64,000 bases of DNA from the NCBI RefSeq assembly GCF_002113375.1, contig NZ_NEHO01000001.1:342950-406949 (forward strand). The letters are read 5' to 3'. The DNA is from Pseudomonas sp. R37(2017) (GTDB lineage Bacteria > Pseudomonadota > Gammaproteobacteria > Pseudomonadales > Pseudomonadaceae). Every line of letters starts with the position of its first letter. The stretch's first letter is position 1. Below, one piece after another: positions 24,742 to 35,265 of the stretch. Both the position numbers and the translations under genes were made by a program. The notes under the pieces were generated by a model. That model was given only the letters and a program-made list of their open reading frames with translations. It did no database searches and had not been told where the DNA came from.

Positions 24742-25713
24742 ATGGGTAGAGTTGTTGCTGCTGCGGTTTATAGCGCCGGTAAAAGAGTCACCAATATCAC
24801 CCTCGACGAAGGCGCAGCCTGGGCGGCAAAGCCCGGGCACTTCGTCTGGATCGGCCTCGAAGAGCCGAACGCCGAGGAGCTCTACAACCTGCAACGCCAG
24901 TTCAACCTGCACGAACTGGCCATTGAAGACGCCCTGGAAAAGCACAGCCGACCGAAGCTGGAAACCTTCGGTGATGCGCTGTTCATCGTGACTTATTCGC
25001 CCATCAAGGAAGACGACAAACTCAAGTTCATCGAGACGCATATCTTTGCCGGTAATGGCTACATCATTACTGCGCGCAACGGTCACTCCGCGTCCTACGC
25101 CCATGTCCGACAACGCTGTGAGGCGCGTCCGCTGTTGCTTGAGCACGGGGAAGATTTCGTACTCTATGCCATTCTCGATTTCGTCATTGAAAACTATCAG
25201 CCGATGGGGGAAGCCATTCACGCGGAAATCGATGAGCTGGAAGGCAATGTGTTATGTGGTTCGTTGAATGACTACGACATCCAGAGGCTACATGGCCTGC
25301 GACGTGATGTTTTGCGCTTGCGTCGATATGTGGCACCGATGATCGAGATCGGGGAGGAATTGCAGAGGCTGAAATTCCCGTTCATCGACAAGAACATGCG
25401 GCCTTACTTTCGCGATGTGCAGATCCATGTAACGCGACAAATGGAAGACCTGACGACCCTGGCGGATATTGCCAGCCAGACGATTGAGATCGGGGTGCTG
25501 TTGGAGGCCTCACGGCAGAGCGTGGTACAACGCAAATTTGCGGCCTGGGCGGCGATTCTGGCCTTCCCGACGGCAGTGGCGGGGATCTACGGGATGAACT
25601 TCCAGAACATGCCGGAATTGACCTGGCACTATGGGTATTTCGGGGTGCTGGGATTTATTACGGTGGGTTGCCTGGGGTTGTGGGCGAGTTTCAAGAAGTC
25701 GGGATGGCTGTAG
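24742..25713 (+). CDS. corA: CorA-family magnesium/cobalt transporter
   Basis: A 323-residue inner-membrane Mg2+ channel of the CorA family. A large cytoplasmic N-terminal domain (1-260) is followed by two membrane helices near the C-terminus; the signature YGMNF lies at 283-287 at the end of the first helix. The loop between the helices has MPELTWHYGY. The ATG is at 24742. The TAG stop (25711-25713) is supplied by the REP element that begins at 25709, directly after the last residues GWL. Pseudomonads often carry more than one CorA-like protein. Confidence 0.92.
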   Translation: MGRVVAAAVYSAGKRVTNITLDEGAAWAAKPGHFVWIGLEEPNAEELYNLQRQFNLHELAIEDALEKHSRPKLETFGDALFIVTYSPIKEDDKLKFIETHIFAGNGYIITARNGHSASYAHVRQRCEARPLLLEHGEDFVLYAILDFVIENYQPMGEAIHAEIDELEGNVLCGSLNDYDIQRLHGLRRDVLRLRRYVAPMIEIGEELQRLKFPFIDKNMRPYFRDVQIHVTRQMEDLTTLADIASQTIEIGVLLEASRQSVVQRKFAAWAAILAFPTAVAGIYGMNFQNMPELTWHYGYFGVLGFITVGCLGLWASFKKSGWL

Positions 25714-25835
25714 GAGCGGGTGCCCGCTTGCGGCATGCTCGCGAAAAACCTGAGAGCACCGTGGGCTGTCAGGTTTGGCGCGTAATCGTTCACGTCCATC
25801 GTCGGAACGCCGCCCGGAGCATGCTCGCTCCTACA
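25709..25835. repeat. REP pair with two expanded arms, overlapping a stop codon
   Basis: The left arm has the GAGCGGGTGCCCGCTTGCGG extension and the right arm the extension GTCGGAACGCCGCCCGGAGC. The first bases give the corA stop codon. It separates the converging corA and amidotransferase genes. Confidence 0.88.
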
Positions 25836-25839
25836 GGTT

Positions 25840-26562
25840 TTAAACAGCTGCTGGCTTGTGCGCGACAAAGCGCATCATCCACTCGGCAACCGTGGTGCCG
25901 TGGTGCTCCTGCTCCAGGCTCGCAATGCCTTTGGAGTAAACCTGCTGGCCCAGCGCTTCCTGACGAATATCCAGAAGGGCGCGGGAGTAGTCGTGGATGA
26001 ACTCCGGATGCCCCTGGAAACACAGCACCTGATCATTGATGTGGTAGGCGGCATAGGGGCAGAAATCGCTGGATGCGATGACCGTGGCGTTCTCCGGCAG
26101 CGACGTGACCTGGTCCTGGTGACTGATCAGCAGCGTCAGTTCCTCGCGCACCGGGTTCATCCACGGAGCCTTGGCGGCCAGTTTATAGTTGTGGGTGCCG
26201 ACACCCCATCCCTGGGTTGCACGCTCGCTCTTGCCACCGAGCAGCAGCGCCAGCAACTGGTGACCGAAACAGACGCCCAGCAGCTTGTCGCCGCGCTCGT
26301 AGCGGGTCAGCAGATATTTCTTGAGGGTTTCGATCCACGGGTCGGTGCCGAAGGAGTCGGCCTTGCTGCCCGTAACAAGGTAGGCGTCGAACGTCAGGTC
26401 GTCGCTTGGGTACTCACCCTGCACCACGTTGTAGACGGTGAACTCGGCGGCAATCGGCTGCTGCGAAAACAGGTGTTTGAACATCTGCCCGTAGCCCTGA
26501 TATTGGTCAACCAATTCCGGACGCAGGTGGTCGGTTTCCAGAATGCAGATGCGTAACGACAT
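25840..26562 (-). CDS. Class I glutamine amidotransferase-like protein
   Basis: A 240-residue cytoplasmic protein with a class I glutaminase fold. The nucleophile elbow is GVCFGHQ (Cys97 or close) and the His/Glu pair lies in GHPEF near residue 180. The family is annotated as a GMP synthase-like or gamma-glutamyl hydrolase-like amidotransferase, sometimes with a role in polyamine or purine metabolism. The ATG at 26562 follows from MSLRICILETDHL. No synthase partner is next to it, so the acceptor is unknown. Confidence 0.88.
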   Translation of the reverse strand: MSLRICILETDHLRPELVDQYQGYGQMFKHLFSQQPIAAEFTVYNVVQGEYPSDDLTFDAYLVTGSKADSFGTDPWIETLKKYLLTRYERGDKLLGVCFGHQLLALLLGGKSERATQGWGVGTHNYKLAAKAPWMNPVREELTLLISHQDQVTSLPENATVIASSDFCPYAAYHINDQVLCFQGHPEFIHDYSRALLDIRQEALGQQVYSKGIASLEQEHHGTTVAEWMMRFVAHKPAAV

Positions 26563-26657
26563 AAAAAATACCTGACACGTGATGGGAATAATGCACACCC
26601 CAGAGCCTGCCTTGAAACACCGTGACAAGGCAAGCCCCGAAATGCGTCATCGTGCCC

Positions 26658-28802
<2,145 letters not shown>

Positions 28803-28826
28803 ATCTGGGTTCCTTGAAGTCCGGGC

Positions 28827-30032
28827 TCAGAGGCGTTCGATGATGGTGGCAATGCCCATGCCGCCGCCGACACACAGGGTCGCGAGGCCGTAGCGCAGGT
28901 GCCGGGCTTCCAGTTCGTCGAGCAGCGTGCCAAGAATGGCGCAGCCAGTGGCGCCCAGCGGATGGCCCATGGCGATGGACCCGCCATTGACATTGACCTT
29001 GTCAGGATCGACGGCCATGTCCTTGATGAATTTCAACACCACGGAGGCAAACGCCTCGTTGACCTCGAACAGATCGATGTCTTCGACCCGCAGCCCGGCC
29101 TTGGCCAACGCCTTGCGGGTCGCCGGCGCAGGGCCGGTGAGCATGATGGTCGGATCGGTGCTGGTGACCGCGGTGGCGACAATCCGCGCCCGTGGCTGCA
29201 AGCCCAGTGCCCGGCCCTTGGTTTCGGAGCCGATGAGCATCAGCGCCGCGCCGTCGACAATCCCGGAGCTGTTGCCGGGGGTGTGCACATGATTGATCCG
29301 CTCCACATGGCTGTAGACCCGCAGCGCGGTGGCATCGAAGCCCATCTGCCCCATCATCTCGAAACTCGGCTTGAGCTTGCCCAGGCCCTCCAGGGTCGTT
29401 TCGGCGCGAATGAACTCATCGTGATCGAGCAGGATGATGCCGTTCTGGTCCTGCACCGGCACCAGCGACTTGTCGAACGAGCCGTCGGCTCGCGCCCGCA
29501 CAGCCTTTTGCTGGGAATGCAGCGCGTAGGCATCGACGTCCTGACGGCTGAAGCCTTCAAGGGTGGCGATCAGGTCGGCGCCCACACCCTGCGGTGTGAA
29601 ATGACTGTGCAGATTGGTCGCCGGATCCAGCGCCCAGGCACCGCCGTCGCTGCCCATCGGCACCCTGGACATCGACTCGACGCCACCGACCACCACCAGG
29701 TCTTCGAAGCCTGAGCGCACCTTCATCGCGCCGAGGTTGACCGCCTCCAGCCCCGAAGCGCAGAAACGGTTGATCTGCACGCCTGCCACACTGATATCCC
29801 AGTCAGCCACCTGAGCGGCGGTCTTGGCGATATCAGAGCCCTGATCGCCAATTGGCGTCACGCAACCGAGCACCACGTCATCGACCTGGCTGGTATCCAG
29901 CGCCGTGCGCTGTTGCAGCGCGGTCAGCAAACCGGCAACCAGGTTCACCGGCTTGACACTGTGCAAGGCGCCATCGGCCTTGCCTTTGCCACGGGGTGTG
30001 CGTAACGCGTCGAAAATCAATGCTTGGGTCAT
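28827..30032 (-). CDS. Acetyl-CoA C-acyltransferase (thiolase)
   Basis: A 401-residue thiolase that cleaves 3-ketoacyl-CoA with CoA. The acylated Cys91 is in [13 protein letters not shown], the His motif is GHPLGATG near residue 350, and the deprotonating Cys is in CVGGGMG near the C-terminus. The ATG at 30032 has GAGGAT upstream, giving [15 protein letters not shown]. It is the first gene of the pair with the multifunctional enzyme (24-nt gap). Upstream sequence is about 394 nt without a gene on this strand. Confidence 0.94.
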   Translation of the reverse strand: MTQALIFDALRTPRGKGKADGALHSVKPVNLVAGLLTALQQRTALDTSQVDDVVLGCVTPIGDQGSDIAKTAAQVADWDISVAGVQINRFCASGLEAVNLGAMKVRSGFEDLVVVGGVESMSRVPMGSDGGAWALDPATNLHSHFTPQGVGADLIATLEGFSRQDVDAYALHSQQKAVRARADGSFDKSLVPVQDQNGIILLDHDEFIRAETTLEGLGKLKPSFEMMGQMGFDATALRVYSHVERINHVHTPGNSSGIVDGAALMLIGSETKGRALGLQPRARIVATAVTSTDPTIMLTGPAPATRKALAKAGLRVEDIDLFEVNEAFASVVLKFIKDMAVDPDKVNVNGGSIAMGHPLGATGCAILGTLLDELEARHLRYGLATLCVGGGMGIATIIERL

Positions 30033-30426
30033 GACATCCTCGAACCGCAGTGCAGGTGGATAAATCCGAGTGCCCACTCTTGGCCCGAGCCGCGTTTGAT
30101 TCAATGACCGCAGCGCTCACAGACGTTGACGCACACGCTCAGACGGACGGTAGTCAGCTACCGGTTCAACCGTTTCAGGACACCAAGCTGTCTAGCCAAC
30201 GGGCGCCAAAGAAGCTGGCAATAGGCCTCATGCTTTTTTTAAAGCAATTCGTAACGACACCATACGAAATGGATCTAAACCAAGCGCAGCGCGGGCTCTA
30301 AGGTGAACGTGTACGAAGTTGTCGTCGGGTTTTGCCGAGGCGCTCGTCACTACAGGAAGTGCAACGCGCTGCCACATGGAGAAATGCAGGCAGGCATCAG
30401 GAAATAACAATAAAGGCGGTCAAGCC
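30033..30426. other. Intergenic region between thiolase and cytochrome locus
   Basis: About 394 nt between divergent transcription units. It probably holds the promoter of the thiolase operon and of the small membrane protein gene. No operator-like palindrome stands out. Confidence 0.45.
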
Positions 30427-30522
30427 ATGTTCAAACAATCGAAAGTACGACAAGCCGGGCTCATCCTTTTTGCCACCACGCTGTTGTTGATATTGCCGAA
30501 CCTGACCAAGGTAATCGGCTAG
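30427..30522 (+). CDS. Short single-helix membrane protein
   Basis: A 31-residue peptide MFKQSKVRQAGLILFATTLL and a short tail, consisting of a basic N-terminus and one membrane helix (about 10-26). The ATG has AAAGGCGGT upstream. It is conserved-looking in form but carries no domain. It lies 112 nt before the cytochrome gene on the same strand. Function unknown. Confidence 0.5.
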   Translation: MFKQSKVRQAGLILFATTLLLILPNLTKVIG

Positions 30523-30633
30523 TCGCGTCTGAAAGTTACGGCGTCACAGTTTTTCAATTGCCACTATCAAAATGTGACTGGCCCGCTACCCGGGCCAGCG
30601 TGGCTGTGCCACCCTTGACGGCACTTCCACGAC

Positions 30634-31455
30634 ATGGACGGCAATCACTTGAAAATGCTCATTCTGCTCGGGGCCCTGCTGTTCGGCTCGCCCCTTTATG
30701 CCGCACAGCTGAACCTGGAGCTGGGCGCGAACAGTCGCACCTGGCAAACCGAGGAATTGCTCAAGCACCCTCAGGTTCAAACCATCCGCATCAGCGACGA
30801 CGTTTCCTACAAACGGGACATGAGCTACCGCGCCGTGCCTCTGTCCGCACTGCTGACCGGTATCAAGCCTGACGACCATCTGCAAGCCGTGGCCCTGGAT
30901 GGCTTTGCCGCCGAAATGACCGCCGCGCCGCTGCTCAATACCCAGGGCGCACGGGCGTGGCTGGCGATCGAAGACCCGGCCACCCCCTGGCCACCGCTAT
31001 CCGAAGACAAGCCAGGGGCCGGGCCGTTCTATCTGGTCTGGACCAACCCGCAGGCCGGCAACATCAGCCCCGAACAATGGCCGTTCCAGGTGGCGAGCAT
31101 CAAGCGCCTGGCGCCCGTGGCCGAGCGCTTTCCCGCCCTGCTGCCCGATCCGGCCTTGAAGGCGGATGATCCGGTGAACAAGGGTTTTGCGTTGTTCCAG
31201 AAGAACTGCCTGGCGTGCCATCGACTCAATGGCGCCGGGGACGCGCAGTTCGGGCCAGACCTGAATATTCCCTACAACCCGACCGAGTATTTCGGCGCGG
31301 ACTTTCTCAAGCGCTATATCCGCGACCCACAGAGCTTGCGCCAGTGGCCGCAAGCGAAGATGCCCGGATTTTCGGCCGAGGTGCTGCCGGATGGAGATGT
31401 GGGGATGCTGGTGGGGTATTTGCAGCATATGGTCGGGCGCAAGGTTAAGCCGTAA
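30634..31455 (+). CDS. Periplasmic c-type cytochrome with an N-terminal beta domain
   Basis: A 273-residue secreted protein. A signal peptide covers residues 1-23 (ATG at 30634; 30655 is an alternative start that leaves a shorter but still plausible signal). Residues 25-160 form a domain that reads like the small molybdopterin-oxidoreductase fold (RDMSYRAVPLSALL, AEMTAAPLL, YLVWTNPQAG). Residues 180-273 form a monohaem cytochrome c with CLACH at 192-196 and likely axial Met243 in AKMPGF. It probably passes electrons in the periplasm. The partner is not visible here, and the domain assignment of the first half is tentative. Confidence 0.75.
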   Translation: MDGNHLKMLILLGALLFGSPLYAAQLNLELGANSRTWQTEELLKHPQVQTIRISDDVSYKRDMSYRAVPLSALLTGIKPDDHLQAVALDGFAAEMTAAPLLNTQGARAWLAIEDPATPWPPLSEDKPGAGPFYLVWTNPQAGNISPEQWPFQVASIKRLAPVAERFPALLPDPALKADDPVNKGFALFQKNCLACHRLNGAGDAQFGPDLNIPYNPTEYFGADFLKRYIRDPQSLRQWPQAKMPGFSAEVLPDGDVGMLVGYLQHMVGRKVKP

Positions 31456-31470
31456 CAAATTCGTACCTTT

Positions 31471-31495
31471 AGGAGCGGGCTTGCCCGCTCCCACA
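31471..31495. repeat. Single REP palindrome
   Basis: AGGAGCGGGCTTGCCCGCTC and CCACA: one arm pair without a partner, downstream of the cytochrome gene. Confidence 0.85.
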
Positions 31496-31594
31496 GGATC
31501 ACCGGTGCTGGCGTCGGTGACTCTGGAACGTACTGAAACGAAAACGGCCAACCCGAAGGTCAGCCGTCTTTGCCGGTTGTCACTGTTCATAAGG

Positions 31595-31939
31595 TTATGC
31601 GAGTCGCCCTCGTACCTCCTGTTTCACACCCCAGCCTTCGATGATGCCGCCAAGCGGCTCGACGACCGCTTCGAAACCCTGTTCGAAATTGCCGATGTCG
31701 TCGTAGGTTGCATACATGACTTTGCACAATTCCAGCGCCCAGGCACCGTCGTCGCGCACACTGACTTGCGCATCCAGGGATTCGCCACGATGGAAATGAC
31801 CTGCCGCCCTGCGCGCCCGCTCCTCGTCCGGGAAAATGGCGTAGAACTCGATGGGATGAAACCGTGAAAAGTCAAAACCGCCTTCTTTCATGCGGCGCAG
31901 AACGCTGCTGCTGATGTCTTCTTGATAGGCTGTGCTCAT
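31595..31939 (-). CDS. rraB: Ribonuclease E inhibitor RraB
   Basis: A 114-residue cytoplasmic protein of the RraB family, which binds the C-terminal scaffold of RNase E and dampens mRNA decay. The ferredoxin-like alpha/beta pattern is seen in VLRRMKEGGFDFSRFHPIEF, and the acidic segment WALELCKVMYATYDDIGNFE matches the family. It begins at the ATG 31939. Gene order here (rraB, then speE upstream on the same strand) fits Pseudomonas. Confidence 0.85.
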   Translation of the reverse strand: MSTAYQEDISSSVLRRMKEGGFDFSRFHPIEFYAIFPDEERARRAAGHFHRGESLDAQVSVRDDGAWALELCKVMYATYDDIGNFEQGFEAVVEPLGGIIEGWGVKQEVRGRLA

Positions 31940-31982
31940 GAAACGTCCTCCTCAAAACGATGGATAGACTTTCCGTACTCCC

Positions 31983-32150
31983 TCACCCGCCACCGAACAG
32001 CGCGGACGACGGCAACCGATGTGCCGGCGGGAAACAAGCATGTAGCTGACAAGACCAGACCTTAGCGATCCATTCGCTGATCTCGCTTGCAGAGTAGCCC
32101 CAAGACAGAGCCTCTGCCAAGGTCTGGTAGTGAATGTCAAGGAGGTGGGA
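31983..32150 (-). other. In-frame open extension after a TGA stop, with nested inverted repeats
   Basis: Directly after the TGA of the 77-residue gene (32151-32153) the same frame stays open for 55 codons and reads HLLDIHYQTLAEALSWGY, then SEISEWIAKVW, an amphipathic helical pattern. No start codon precedes it. The DNA also forms an outer stem ACCAGACCTT (32054-32063) with AAGGTCTGGT (32119-32128) that encloses AGCGA/TCGCT and GCAGAG/CTCTGC hairpins. It may be a gene remnant or a structured RNA. Confidence 0.35.
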
Positions 32151-32384
32151 TCAGATCGGGGCAATACTGAGGATCTGGATGCTGTACTGGGACTTCAGGC
32201 TTTTGACCGTCGGATTGTCGGTTCGCCCTTCCAGATCATTGAGATCGAGCTCGGCAGCGACCGGCAGGTACCGCGCGAGGATAAGTTTGGCGGCCTGCTC
32301 GTCGTTCGGGCACTCCTCGCACTCGAAGATTTCGCCAACTGCTTCGCCGTGATCATCCACGAAAGTGATCTTCCACTTCTGCAT
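32151..32384 (-). CDS. Small conserved hypothetical protein
   Basis: A 77-residue cytoplasmic protein. It begins MQKWKITFVDDHGEAVGEIF, contains CEECPNDEQAA and ends in a beta-strand-like SLKSQYSIQILSI. The ATG at 32384 has GAGGAGG 5 nt upstream; an open frame upstream lacks a ribosome-binding site. No domain is recognised. The frame stays open beyond the TGA for a further 55 codons, so a longer ancestral protein is possible. Confidence 0.7.
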   Translation of the reverse strand: MQKWKITFVDDHGEAVGEIFECEECPNDEQAAKLILARYLPVAAELDLNDLEGRTDNPTVKSLKSQYSIQILSIAPI

Positions 32385-32493
32385 CAGAGCCTCCTCGATC
32401 AAACCCGCAAATGGGTTTACATCTATCTGGACTTTTGCCTTGAGTGATCGTTCATGCCGATTGCGGCGGGCTGGCATGAAAAGAAATTTACCC

Positions 32494-32582
32494 TGTAGGA
32501 GCGAGCAAGCTCGCGATTGCGGTGGGTCAGTTTACGAGATGTTGCCTGACACTCCCTCATCGCGAGCTTGCTCGCTCCTACA
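32494..32582. repeat. REP pair (GTAGGAGCGAGC type)
   Basis: Inverted REP pair between speE and the 77-residue hypothetical gene, with CGAGCAAGCTCG and CGAGCTTGCTCG cores. Confidence 0.95.
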
Positions 32583-32594
32583 GGTTCAGGTGTA

Positions 32595-33470
32595 TCAGTC
32601 GTTGCCTGGCTTGTTCACTGCCTGCAATACGTATTGCGGCAAGGCGAACGCGCCAATGTGGATTTCCGGATTGTAGTAGCGGGTGACGATGCCGCTGCCC
32701 GTGAAGCGTTGTTGCAGGGTTTCGCGGGACAACTTGCGATAAGCGGTATTGGTCGCGCCCCAGGCGAAGGTCATCGAGCCGCCGATGTAGGTCGGCACGG
32801 CGGCCTGGTAGAAGTGCCAGTCCGGGAACAGGCTGCGCAGGCGACCGGCTGTAGTCTTCACTTCTTCGATCTGCATGAATGGCGTGCCGTTCTGGGTCAC
32901 CAGGATACCGCCTTCGTTCAGGCAGCGGTGGCAGGCCTGGTAGAAGTTTTCCGAGAACAGCACTTCGCCCGGTCCGATAGGGTCGGTGGAGTCGGAAATG
33001 ATCACGTCGAATTTTTCAGTGGTGGTGGCGACGAAACGCATGCCGTCGTCGATCACCAGGTTCAGGCGTGGATCATCGAATGCGCCCTTGGAGTGGTTCG
33101 GCAGGAATTCCTTGCACATGTCGACCACGGTGCCGTCGATCTCGACCATGGTGATGTGTTCGACGCTACGGTGCTTGGCCACTTCACGCAACATGCCACC
33201 GTCGCCGCCGCCAATGATCAACACGCGCTTGGCGGTGCCATGGGCGAGGATCGGTACGTGGGTGAGCATTTCGTGATAGATGAACTCGTCGGCTTCGGTG
33301 GTCTGGATCACGCCGTCCAGCGCCATCACCCGGCCCATGCGCGGGTTTTCGAAGATCACCAGGTGCTGGTGTTCGGTGCGCACTTCGTGCAGCAGTTTTT
33401 CCATGCGAAAACGCTGGCCGTAGCCTTCGTAGAGGGTTTCCAGGTAGTCGCTGGTCGGGATGTTGCTCAT
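32595..33470 (-). CDS. speE: Spermidine synthase (polyamine aminopropyltransferase) SpeE
   Basis: A 291-residue cytoplasmic enzyme that transfers aminopropyl from decarboxylated SAM to putrescine. The nucleotide-binding motif is [14 protein letters not shown] near residue 85, and [10 protein letters not shown] is the catalytic Asp loop near residue 157. The ATG at 33470 gives [18 protein letters not shown]; the frame is open 10 codons further upstream. Length and motifs match SpeE of Pseudomonas. Confidence 0.95.
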   Translation of the reverse strand: MSNIPTSDYLETLYEGYGQRFRMEKLLHEVRTEHQHLVIFENPRMGRVMALDGVIQTTEADEFIYHEMLTHVPILAHGTAKRVLIIGGGDGGMLREVAKHRSVEHITMVEIDGTVVDMCKEFLPNHSKGAFDDPRLNLVIDDGMRFVATTTEKFDVIISDSTDPIGPGEVLFSENFYQACHRCLNEGGILVTQNGTPFMQIEEVKTTAGRLRSLFPDWHFYQAAVPTYIGGSMTFAWGATNTAYRKLSRETLQQRFTGSGIVTRYYNPEIHIGAFALPQYVLQAVNKPGND

Positions 33471-33591
33471 GGGAAGTGCTCCGATGAATGCGGGTGGCAA
33501 CGGACGGTTACCCGCCCATGATGGTCATTCGAAAGTCTCGATTGACCGGGAAAGGCGCGCATTCTACGTCGAGGAACATGACAGGTCGAAT

Positions 33592-33613
33592 GCGGGAGCA
33601 AGCTCGCTCCCAC
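33592..33613. repeat. Short REP palindrome
   Basis: GCGGGAGCAAGCTCGCTCCC forms a single hairpin, with no partner. Confidence 0.75.
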
Positions 33614-33631
33614 AGGTTTAGTGTCGCTTGT

Positions 33632-33823
33632 TCAGAACTTGACATTGCCGCGCGGTCCGGCAATGGCCCAGATGACCAGCCCCAGCACTGGCAACAGCGC
33701 GATCAGCAGCACCCAGAGGACTTTCGCCCCGGTCCCGGCGCTGCTCTTGAAGACGTTGATGATGGCCCAGATGTCCAGGACAAAAATGATCAAGGCAACC
33801 AGGCTGTTGAACGTGGAACCCAT
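33632..33823 (-). CDS. PLDc_N domain membrane protein
   Basis: A 63-residue two-helix membrane protein of the PLDc_N family, which is the N-terminal segment of cardiolipin synthases found also as a stand-alone gene. It has helices at about 8-27 and 34-54 and the signature PVLGLVIWAIAGPRG. The ATG at 33823 is clear. Function unknown; it may affect membrane lipid enzymes. Confidence 0.85.
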   Translation of the reverse strand: MGSTFNSLVALIIFVLDIWAIINVFKSSAGTGAKVLWVLLIALLPVLGLVIWAIAGPRGNVKF

Positions 33824-33904
33824 GGTGACGCTCCCTAAATTTGATTTGCCCTCACAGGATAGACTGTCATCGCGAGGGCTCCTTCTTTTTGACAGTATTT
33901 GCTA

Positions 33905-34435
33905 TCAGACGTGGATCGCCACTTTCAGGGCTTCCAGGGATGGCGCGGCGGCGATGCCGACTTCTGCGCACAACTCCAGGACGCGCGGCACGTCATTGCC
34001 ATAGACCAGGACCACCTGCAACTCGTCATCGAGCAACTGGCTGATGTTCATCAGCGTGTAGCCGCCGTTTTCCTTGTTCAGGCTGCTCATCTGCACCTGG
34101 ATGCGATTGAGCGCGGTCAGGGCTTCGGTCCTGGCCAGTTGCTTGGGCTTGAGATTGAACTCCACCCCCGGGCCGAACGAGGCGACGATCTGTGCGAACA
34201 GTTCCATGTAGGTGTCAGCCTGGAACAGCACCGTTTCCGGCAGGCTACCGACTACCACCCACTCCCCCAGCGGAATCGGGAAAGTGTCGTCGTAGTTGAT
34301 GTCTGTATTGGCGATCAGAAAAGCCTGTGGATCGGCGTAGGCCTGGGCCGCTTCGTCCGCGACCTTGAGGATCTCGTCTTCGCCCATGCACCCGGAGCTG
34401 ATTTTGCTGATGAGTTCGACGAGTGCGGCTTTCAT
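33905..34435 (-). CDS. Conserved hypothetical protein
   Basis: A 176-residue cytoplasmic protein of no family I recognise. It begins MKAALVELISKISSGCMGED and shows an alpha/beta pattern without membrane helices. The ATG at 34435 is preferred: the upstream open frame runs through a REP element and cannot be coding. It lies between the PLDc_N gene and a REP-like element, followed by the ankyrin gene on the same strand. Confidence 0.7.
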   Translation of the reverse strand: MKAALVELISKISSGCMGEDEILKVADEAAQAYADPQAFLIANTDINYDDTFPIPLGEWVVVGSLPETVLFQADTYMELFAQIVASFGPGVEFNLKPKQLARTEALTALNRIQVQMSSLNKENGGYTLMNISQLLDDELQVVLVYGNDVPRVLELCAEVGIAAAPSLEALKVAIHV

Positions 34436-34507
34436 GGGGCGGATCCTGTAGCGAGGGAAGTTTTGAGGGCGCGAAGGATAACGCATTACCGAGTGAAATG
34501 CGGACCT

Positions 34508-34638
34508 GTGGCGAGGGGGCTTGCCCCCGCTCGGCTGCGTAGCAGTCGTAAAGTCGGCGTATGCGGTCTTTCTGAGGTGCCCCGATTGAATGGTATGGGG
34601 CCGCTTCGCGACCCAACGGGGGCAAGCCCCCTCGCCAC
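34508..34638. repeat. REP-like pair of a third type (GTGGCGAGGGGGC)
   Basis: The left arm GTGGCGAGGGGGCTTGCCCC (34508 onward) and the right arm GGGGCAAGCCCCCTCGCCAC are inverted across about 85 nt. The core differs from the GTAGGAGCGAGC and GTGGGAGCGAGC types in the window. Confidence 0.85.
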
Positions 34639-34649
34639 GGGGGAAAGCG

Positions 34650-35168
34650 TCAACCCAGGAGTTTCTGCAACTGCGCAACGGTATCGGCAGCGCCCATGGT
34701 TCTGGCGGCGTCCAGCGCGGTGAGGCCATTGGCGTCCTTGGCTTTCGGGTCGGCGCCCTTGCCGATCAGGTAATCGACCACTTCGACGCGGTTGAACATC
34801 GCCGCCATCATCAGCGCCGTACGGCCATCGAAGGACGAGCCTTCAACTTGCGCGCCGCCGTCGACCAAGGCCTCGATCACCGCCAGGTCGCCCTTGAAGG
34901 CGGCGCCGGCAATCGGGCTCTGGCCGTTGTCGTTGCGAATCTCCGGGTCGGCCTTGTGCTCGAGCAGGACTTTCACCGTGTCCACATGCCCGTGATACGC
35001 GGCCAGCATCAGCAAGGTATCGCCCTTGTGGTTACGCAGGTTCGGCGGCAAACCCTTGGTCAGCAGCGCGGCCATCATTGCCGCATCGCCCTCCCGTGCC
35101 TTGTTGAATACCTGTTCGGCAAATTCGGCGGCTTCTTCGGGGGTCATCTGGCGGCTTTTGTCTGACAT
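34650..35168 (-). CDS. Ankyrin-repeat protein
   Basis: A 172-residue cytoplasmic protein made of ankyrin repeats: units with KGDTLLMLAAYHGHVDTVKV, GQSPIAGAAFKGDLAVIEAL, GRTALMMAAMFNRVEVVDYL and GLTALDAARTMGAADTVAQL. An N-terminal helix (PEEAAEFAEQVFNKAREGD) precedes them. Such small ankyrin proteins mediate protein contacts; in pseudomonads one is sometimes tied to catalase activity. No catalase gene is adjacent here, so the partner is unknown. Confidence 0.88.
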   Translation of the reverse strand: MSDKSRQMTPEEAAEFAEQVFNKAREGDAAMMAALLTKGLPPNLRNHKGDTLLMLAAYHGHVDTVKVLLEHKADPEIRNDNGQSPIAGAAFKGDLAVIEALVDGGAQVEGSSFDGRTALMMAAMFNRVEVVDYLIGKGADPKAKDANGLTALDAARTMGAADTVAQLQKLLG

Positions 35169-35265
35169 TGGGCACTCCCTTTTCTGTCATTCGTAAAAGC
35201 CGACAGTTTCCCGAGCGGCCCCGGCACTGTCACTTGTTTTTTCTCATGGGTCGCCATAGCCAGAT

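Noticed and set aside
34436..34729. N-terminal extension of the hypothetical protein at 33905-34435
   Set aside because: The extra 98 codons run through a REP-like pair and have no family-like sequence.
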